Source: Bacteroidota bacterium (GTDB taxonomy: Bacteria > Bacteroidota > Bacteroidia > Flavobacteriales > Flavobacteriaceae). From it: DNA of 9,897 bases. Below the pieces are notes generated by a model. That model did not search any database and was not told the origin of the DNA. It worked only from the letters and a program-made list of their open reading frames with translations. A program made the position numbers and the translations under genes. Location of the stretch: assembly GCA_024280815.1 (NCBI GenBank), contig JAJRPL010000292.1, positions 1 to 9,897 on the forward strand. The letters are read 5' to 3'. This document shows, piece after piece, positions 5,590-9,897 of this stretch. The first letter of the stretch is position 1. Each line of letters begins with the position of its first letter.

Positions 5590-6339
5590 TTGAGGTATTT
5601 TATAGAATTATCATATCATGGTTTAAATTATCACGGATGGCAGGTACAGCCTGATGTAGTGACAGTTCAAGAAAAGTTAACAGAAGCATTTTCTGTTATT
5701 TTAGGAGATAAAATTGATATTGTAGGAGCAGGAAGAACAGATGCAGGTGTCCATGCATTACAATTGTTTGCTCATTTTGATGTTGATGTTGAATTTGACG
5801 TTGCAGAAATTAAACAAAAGATAAATGCCTTTTTATCAGATGATATTGTAGTTGCTTCTATTTTTAGAGTTAATAAAGATGCACATGCAAGATTTGATGC
5901 CGTAAGTAGAAGTTATGAATATAGAATTTGGCTGGGTAGAAATCCGTTTTTATTAGAAACTACTTGGCAAATTCATCAGCAAAAATTGGATGTAAATAAA
6001 ATGAATGATGCAGCTGAGGTTCTATTAAATTATACTAATTTTAAATGTTTTTCTAAATCTAAAACGGATGTAAGAACCTATAATTGTGATATTACAGAAG
6101 CCATATGGATGTTAGAAGATAATAGGTTGACTTTTCATATTACGGCAAATCGTTTTTTAAGAAATATGGTTAGAGCAATTGTTGGTACTTTGATAGAAGT
6201 AGGTTTGGGTAAAAAAACAAAAGAGGATATGATTGCTATTATAAAAAGTGAGGATAGAAGTAAAGCTGGGACTTCAGTACCAGCACAAGGGCTGTTTTTG
6301 TCAAAAATTATTTATCCTAAAGAGAGTTTACAATTATAA
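5590..6339 (+). CDS. truA: tRNA pseudouridine synthase A (TruA, positions 38-40)
   Basis: TruA converts uridines 38, 39 and 40 in the anticodon stem-loop of several tRNAs to pseudouridine. The 249-residue protein has normal length. The catalytic aspartate is D51 in GAGRTDAGVHALQ; other family marks are YHGWQVQP near residues 14-21, the YEYRIW strand, FKCFSKS and the C-terminal FLRNMVRAIVGTLIEVG. The start must be the TTG at 5590: an in-frame TAA lies 6 nt upstream and the conserved RYFIEL follows directly. The stop codon (6337-6339) touches the ATG of the exporter, indicating co-transcription and probable translational coupling. Confidence 0.96.
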   Translation: MRYFIELSYHGLNYHGWQVQPDVVTVQEKLTEAFSVILGDKIDIVGAGRTDAGVHALQLFAHFDVDVEFDVAEIKQKINAFLSDDIVVASIFRVNKDAHARFDAVSRSYEYRIWLGRNPFLLETTWQIHQQKLDVNKMNDAAEVLLNYTNFKCFSKSKTDVRTYNCDITEAIWMLEDNRLTFHITANRFLRNMVRAIVGTLIEVGLGKKTKEDMIAIIKSEDRSKAGTSVPAQGLFLSKIIYPKESLQL

Positions 6340-8097
6340 ATGAGCGAAAAAGTAACAGGTAAAGCATTTGATTTTAAAATATTCAAACGATTAATGTTCT
6401 ATGTAAAGCATTATCGTAGAGAATTTATATTTTCAATAATTTCCGTTTTATTACTAGCAGGTTTTGCTGCTGTACGTCCTGTTTTACTACGTTTGATAGT
6501 TGATGATTATATTCTTAATGAAAATGCACAGCAACTATTAAATTTCAGTTTAATACTCTTTGGAGTACTCTTATTAGAAGTAGTTTTTAAATTTTTATTT
6601 ATATTTTTCACCAATTGGTTGGGGCAACATATCATTAAAGATATTCGTGCACAGTTATTTGAAAAGGTATTGAAATTTAAAATGCAATATTTTAACAATA
6701 CCCCAGTAGGAAAGTTAGTAACTAGAGTGGTTTCTGACATAGAAACAATTGCTAGTATTTTCGGACAAGGTTTGTTTGCAATTATAAGTGATTTATTGCA
6801 AGTGTTAGTTATTATTATCATTATGATGTTAATGAATTGGCGTTTAGGCTTGATTGTAGTAGCTGTATTGCCAATTATGGTTTATGCAACAAAAATTTTT
6901 CAGACAAAAATAAAATCAACCTTTCAAGATGTTAGAGATCAGGTAGCGAGTTTAAATAGTTTTGTGCAAGAAAGGATTTCAGGGATGCAAATTGTACAAT
7001 TATTCACTCGTGAAAAAACGGAATACGATAAATTTTTAGAGATTAATGAGAAACATAAAAAAGCTCATATTAAAACGGTTTGGTATTATTCAATTTTCTT
7101 TCCGATAGTAGAGATCTTATCGTCAATTACTTTAGGAGCTATTGTTTGGTATGGTGGTTTAGCTGCAGCTATTGATGGAGGAGCTTCATTTGGCACAATT
7201 ACTAGTTTTATTACAATGACAAGCATGGTGTTTAGACCACTACGTCAGATTGCAGATAAATTCAATACGCTACAAATGGGAATGGTTGCTGCAGAAAGAG
7301 TATTTGTTGTATTAGATGAGGATGCTGAAGAGATTGATACAGGAAATTTTGAAGTCAAAAATTTAAAAGGTAACATCAGTTTTGAGGATGTCTACTTTAG
7401 GTATTTAGAAGATGAACCTGTATTAAGAGGAATTTCTTTTAATGTGAATCAAGGAGAAACTGTTGCCGTTGTTGGAGCAACAGGAGCCGGTAAATCGACC
7501 ATAATAAATTTATTGAGTAGATTTTATACAATTAATTCTGGCAGTATTACTCTTGATGGTGTAGACTTGAATGAATTTACCTTGTTGTCTTTAAGAAATC
7601 AAATAAGTGTGGTACTACAAGATGTGTTTTTATTTTCTGATTCTATTTTAAATAATATTACATTAAATAATAAGGATATTAGTTTTGAAGAAGTTGAAGA
7701 GGCAGCAAAAAAAATAGGTATTCATAATTTTATCATGTCTTTACCAAATGGTTATCATTTTAATGTAAAAGAACGAGGTGGGATGTTGTCAGTTGGTCAA
7801 AAGCAATTGATTGCATTTTTAAGAGCCTATGTAAGTAAACCTGCTATTTTAATTTTAGATGAAGCAACATCTTCTATTGATGCAGAATCAGAAGAGTTGA
7901 TACAAAAAGCAACCAACACTATTACAGAAAATAGAACCTCTATTATTATTGCTCATCGATTGGCAACGATAAAAAAAGCCAATAAAATTATTGTAATGGA
8001 AAAAGGAAAAATTGTTGAGCAAGGTACTCACCAACAATTGTTAAAGCAAAAAGGCTATTATAGTAAATTGTACGAAATTAAATTTGAAACGGCTTAA
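6340..8097 (+). CDS. MsbA-like ABC exporter half-transporter
   Basis: A 585-residue half-transporter that would work as a dimer in the inner membrane. The N-terminal 320 residues form the six-helix exporter domain (clear helices around 28-46, 68-90, 145-165 and 168-186, then two more around 250-290). The nucleotide-binding domain has Walker A GATGAGKST (379-387), the Q-loop at Q427, signature LSVGQKQL (about 483-490), Walker B ILILDEAT and the H-loop IIAHR (H539). The signature has V in place of the second-position G of LSGGQ, a variation I recall from Bacteroidetes members. The substrate cannot be read from sequence; lipid or drug export is typical of this group. It follows truA without a gap and ends before a strong terminator. 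Confidence 0.92.
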   Translation: MSEKVTGKAFDFKIFKRLMFYVKHYRREFIFSIISVLLLAGFAAVRPVLLRLIVDDYILNENAQQLLNFSLILFGVLLLEVVFKFLFIFFTNWLGQHIIKDIRAQLFEKVLKFKMQYFNNTPVGKLVTRVVSDIETIASIFGQGLFAIISDLLQVLVIIIIMMLMNWRLGLIVVAVLPIMVYATKIFQTKIKSTFQDVRDQVASLNSFVQERISGMQIVQLFTREKTEYDKFLEINEKHKKAHIKTVWYYSIFFPIVEILSSITLGAIVWYGGLAAAIDGGASFGTITSFITMTSMVFRPLRQIADKFNTLQMGMVAAERVFVVLDEDAEEIDTGNFEVKNLKGNISFEDVYFRYLEDEPVLRGISFNVNQGETVAVVGATGAGKSTIINLLSRFYTINSGSITLDGVDLNEFTLLSLRNQISVVLQDVFLFSDSILNNITLNNKDISFEEVEEAAKKIGIHNFIMSLPNGYHFNVKERGGMLSVGQKQLIAFLRAYVSKPAILILDEATSSIDAESEELIQKATNTITENRTSIIIAHRLATIKKANKIIVMEKGKIVEQGTHQQLLKQKGYYSKLYEIKFETA

Positions 8098-8112
8098 GCA
8101 AGTTAGTTTTTA

Positions 8113-8157
8113 TGTATATCCTTTATGTTACTTTACGGATATACAAATAGTTTTTTT
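8113..8157 (+). terminator. Intrinsic terminator of the truA-ABC operon
   Basis: TGTATATCC (8113-8121) and GGATATACA (8137-8145) form a perfect 9-bp stem with a 15-nt loop, and T7 follows at 8151-8157. On the minus strand the hairpin is followed by A-rich sequence, so it acts only rightward. The T-tract overlaps the stop codon of the convergent cdaA. Confidence 0.78.
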
Positions 8158-8944
8158 ATTCTAAATCTTCTTTAATGATGTCAGCCAATTTATCTTTATC
8201 GTTAAATAGAATAAACTCACCATCCTTAATGTAAGATATTTGTCCAGATTCTTCTGAAACAACCAATGCAACAGCATCAGAGCGTAGCGTTATCCCTAAA
8301 GCAGCTCTATGTCTCAATCCGAAGCGAGCAGGTATAGAAATATCTTTTTCAACAGGTAAAATTACTCTTGTGGCAGTAATTAAATTATCTTCAATAATAA
8401 TGGCTCCATCGTGTAACGGACTATTTTTATAAAAAATACTAGACAATAAAGGTTTATTTACTTCGGCATTCATTTTGTCTCCTGTAAGTTTTACAAATTC
8501 CAAACTATTATTTCTTCCTAAGATAATTAAGGCTCCAGTTTTTGTTTTAGACATTTCATCACAAGCAGAAACAATACTTTCTACATCTGTGGTAACATGA
8601 CCTTCACTGAAAGCGTTTGAAAATTTAAATCGTTTTAAAAATCCTTTTTTTGATGCAAAATTAGTAGAGCCAACCATCAATAAGAATTTTCTGATTTCTT
8701 GTTGAAAAACAATGATTAAGGCAATAAAACCACCACCAAGAAATTTACCTAAAATATCACTTAACAGTTCCATTTTAAGAGCAACAGTAAGTTTCCATAT
8801 TAAATAGACAATGGCAATTCCAATAAAAATATTAATAGCAGCAGTACCTTTAATTAATCTATATACATAATAGAGTAAAATGGCTACCAAAGCAATGTCT
8901 AGAATATCTAAAAATCTAAACTCTAAAAAATTTAATGCATCCAA
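8156..8944 (-). CDS. cdaA: Diadenylate cyclase CdaA (c-di-AMP synthase)
   Basis: CdaA makes cyclic di-AMP from two ATP molecules at the inner membrane; this messenger usually governs potassium and osmotic balance and the cell wall. The 262 residues contain three membrane helices (about 14-32, 36-54 and 68-90), the FQQEIRKFL linker and a DAC domain with DGA in SPLHDGAI (179-181) and RHR in LRHRAALG (211-213). Length and layout are normal. The start must be TTG (8944-8942), because an in-frame TAA lies 6 nt upstream and FLEFRFLDILDI follows closely. In many Bacteroidetes cdaA directly follows folP; here an exbD-like gene lies between them, all on the same strand. No CdaR-type regulator or GlmM is visible in the window. 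Confidence 0.95.
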   Translation of the reverse strand: MDALNFLEFRFLDILDIALVAILLYYVYRLIKGTAAINIFIGIAIVYLIWKLTVALKMELLSDILGKFLGGGFIALIIVFQQEIRKFLLMVGSTNFASKKGFLKRFKFSNAFSEGHVTTDVESIVSACDEMSKTKTGALIILGRNNSLEFVKLTGDKMNAEVNKPLLSSIFYKNSPLHDGAIIIEDNLITATRVILPVEKDISIPARFGLRHRAALGITLRSDAVALVVSEESGQISYIKDGEFILFNDKDKLADIIKEDLE

Positions 8945-8959
8945 AAATTAAGGTTTTGG

Positions 8960-8991
8960 TAAATGTAATCATAATTTAGGCTATTTTACAA
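8960..8991 (-). promoter_or_regulatory. Possible promoter of cdaA
   Basis: On the minus strand TTG (8991-8989), a 21-nt spacer and TACATTTA (8967-8960) fit the consensus with one mismatch at the last base. It would start transcription about 10 nt before the TTG start codon. The spacer is at the long end, so support is modest. Confidence 0.35.
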
Positions 8992-9040
8992 ACACAATTC
9001 TTATTTAATTTAAAGAATTTTTTAACAGTTATAACCATCG

Positions 9041-9652
9041 TTAATTTTCAATTAATGGTTCTGCTTCAGAAATTAGTTGAGGATATCTTTTTTTTATTGT
9101 TTTTATTTTTTGAGCTAATGTAGTATTTGACTTATCTTTTTTATAATCACTTTCTAATTTATCTAAAGAATTACCATATAACGATTTTGACAAATCATTT
9201 CTCAATGAACTATAAGCACTTAAAATTTCATTTTGTACAGTAATATAAGTTGCATAGGTGGTACTTCTGTTTGATTGAAATGAAATGACTGCCTTTTCAG
9301 GATGATCTGATGAATTAACATCTTTTTTTCCGTTACACCAAGTACATTTTTCTCCATTTATATTTGTACCAACTCCATTATCTATAAAATCAATGAGCAA
9401 TGGTTTAAGTTCTTCAGTTTTAATAGTTTTATTACCTTCAATCTGTATTTCATCATTAGAATTTATACGAATTTCAAATACGTTTTTTTCTTTAAGAGTA
9501 ATGTTAGGGACATTTGTTTTCTTTTCTGGTAATTGTTTGTAAATACCAGTTTCTGTATCAAGTGTAGTGGTAACTAAAAAGAAAATCAATAATAAAAATG
9601 CAATATCTGCCATAGATCCTGCATTAACTCCGGGAGTGTTTCTGTCGCTCAT
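9041..9652 (-). CDS. ExbD/TolR-family protein, flavobacterial long type, without a visible ExbB partner
   Basis: A 203-residue protein with one N-terminal membrane helix (ADIAFLLLIFFLV) that carries the family's conserved aspartate, D16, in the position used for proton-driven energy transfer in ExbBD-TonB and TolQR systems. A periplasmic ExbD domain follows (about 35-95). The C-terminal half is longer than in enterobacterial ExbD: it has a CTWC pair (C103, C106), the block SSDHPEKAVISFQSNRST, and a lysine-rich helical tail ending in SEAEPLIEN. I recall this extension from flavobacterial ExbD proteins. These usually occur as tandem exbD genes behind exbB; here neither a second exbD nor exbB is present within the window, and the neighbours are folP and cdaA. 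The ATG at 9652 gives the usual RNTPGVNAGSMADI start. Confidence 0.88.
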   Translation of the reverse strand: MSDRNTPGVNAGSMADIAFLLLIFFLVTTTLDTETGIYKQLPEKKTNVPNITLKEKNVFEIRINSNDEIQIEGNKTIKTEELKPLLIDFIDNGVGTNINGEKCTWCNGKKDVNSSDHPEKAVISFQSNRSTTYATYITVQNEILSAYSSLRNDLSKSLYGNSLDKLESDYKKDKSNTTLAQKIKTIKKRYPQLISEAEPLIEN

Positions 9653-9681
9653 AATTTTGTTTTTAAAGGATTAAACTTAAA

Positions 9682-9702
9682 ACTCTAATAGAAAATTAGA
9701 GT
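9682..9702 (-). terminator. Hairpin between folP and exbD, possible folP terminator
   Basis: ACTCTAAT and ATTAGAGT (plus-strand 9682-9689 and 9695-9702) form a perfect 8-bp stem with a 5-nt loop. On the minus strand it is followed by TTTAAGTTTAA, a moderate T-tract. It lies 67 nt past the folP stop and 29 nt ahead of the exbD start, so it could end folP or shape the exbD leader. Confidence 0.5.
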
Positions 9703-9768
9703 AAAAAAATTAAGGCGAGGTTAACAAAATATTAACAAAAATGATGCCGAAGTGTTTGTAGAGAAATA

Positions 9769-9897
9769 TTAAGATTTCAACGCCTGAACAATTTGAATAG
9801 CTTCATAAGCTTCTTTCACATCATGTACTCTTAAGATATTACTACCATTCATTAAGGCAATGGTATTTGCAGCCGTTGTAGCGTTTAGTGCTTTTTC
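9769..9897 (-). CDS. folP: Dihydropteroate synthase FolP, C-terminal 42 residues
   Basis: The minus-strand frame open to the window edge ends at TAA (9771-9769). Its sequence contains ATTAANTIALMNGSNILRV and HDVKEAYEAIQI, the conserved last strand and helix of dihydropteroate synthase, including the RVHDV motif that closes the pterin/phosphate site. The enzyme joins p-aminobenzoate to the pterin diphosphate in folate synthesis and is the sulfonamide target. Most of the gene lies beyond the right edge. Confidence 0.9.
   Translation of the reverse strand, partial: EKALNATTAANTIALMNGSNILRVHDVKEAYEAIQIVQALKS

Noticed and set aside
5382..5654. 90-codon plus-strand open frame spanning the phosphoesterase/truA junction
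   Set aside because: It is antisense to the metal-binding N-terminus of the phosphoesterase and overlaps truA in another frame.
6507..6821. 104-codon minus-strand open frame inside the ABC exporter
   Set aside because: It is antisense to membrane helices of the exporter and has no family-like features.
7786..7811. ABC signature LSVGQ considered a damaged motif
   Set aside because: The rest of the nucleotide-binding domain is complete, and this variant is one I recall from Bacteroidetes exporters of the same group.
9005..9050. TTAAC/GTTAA pairing near the end of exbD considered as a terminator
   Set aside because: The stem is only 5 bp with a long loop and is followed by A rather than T on the relevant strand.

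Overview
The window looks like a chromosomal segment from a low-GC member of the Bacteroidota, most probably the Flavobacteriaceae. Three things point there. The proteins are flavobacterial in style: Rho with a long disordered insert, DUF4293, the MADIAFLLLIFFLV type of ExbD, and CdaA next to FolP. The promoters fit the Bacteroidetes sigma consensus (TTG, about 19-21 nt, TAnnTTTG). There are no convincing Shine-Dalgarno sequences. Everything here is core or housekeeping; I see no insertion sequence, prophage, CRISPR array or foreign island.

Left part (1-2435). A minus-strand initiator tRNA (cut by the window edge) has its own promoter and lies downstream of rho, which ends in a strong intrinsic terminator. 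rho is divergent from a small four-helix membrane protein gene (DUF4293). Both genes carry an apparent one-base frameshift at a homopolymer. In rho it falls in a run of seven A that is also a textbook -1 slippery heptamer (A AAA AAC). In DUF4293 it falls in a short T run. Restoring the frame gives full-length proteins of 540 and 147 residues, so sequencing or assembly error is the simplest reading, but slippage is possible for rho.

Middle (2436-5512). A 580-nt gap without a gene holds a terminator, several inverted repeats and two consensus promoters. One reads into a NarL-type response regulator; the other reads leftward, antisense to the regulator's leader, into the empty gap. The regulator is followed after 35 nt by its likely partner, a short TPR-like sensor histidine kinase whose catalytic box reads HN instead of HD. 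A YfcE-type phosphoesterase converges on the kinase.

Right part (5513-9897). truA and an MsbA-like ABC exporter form an abutting pair (stop and start codon touch). A terminator separates them from a convergent minus-strand group: cdaA (c-di-AMP synthase), a solitary exbD and the 3' end of folP. Three genes (phosphoesterase, truA, cdaA) must start at TTG, because an in-frame stop lies within 6-9 nt upstream of the TTG in each.

I do not find a clearly new multi-gene system. The best leads are the rho frameshift site, the opposed promoters in the 580-nt gap, the altered kinase H-box and the lone exbD between folP and cdaA.
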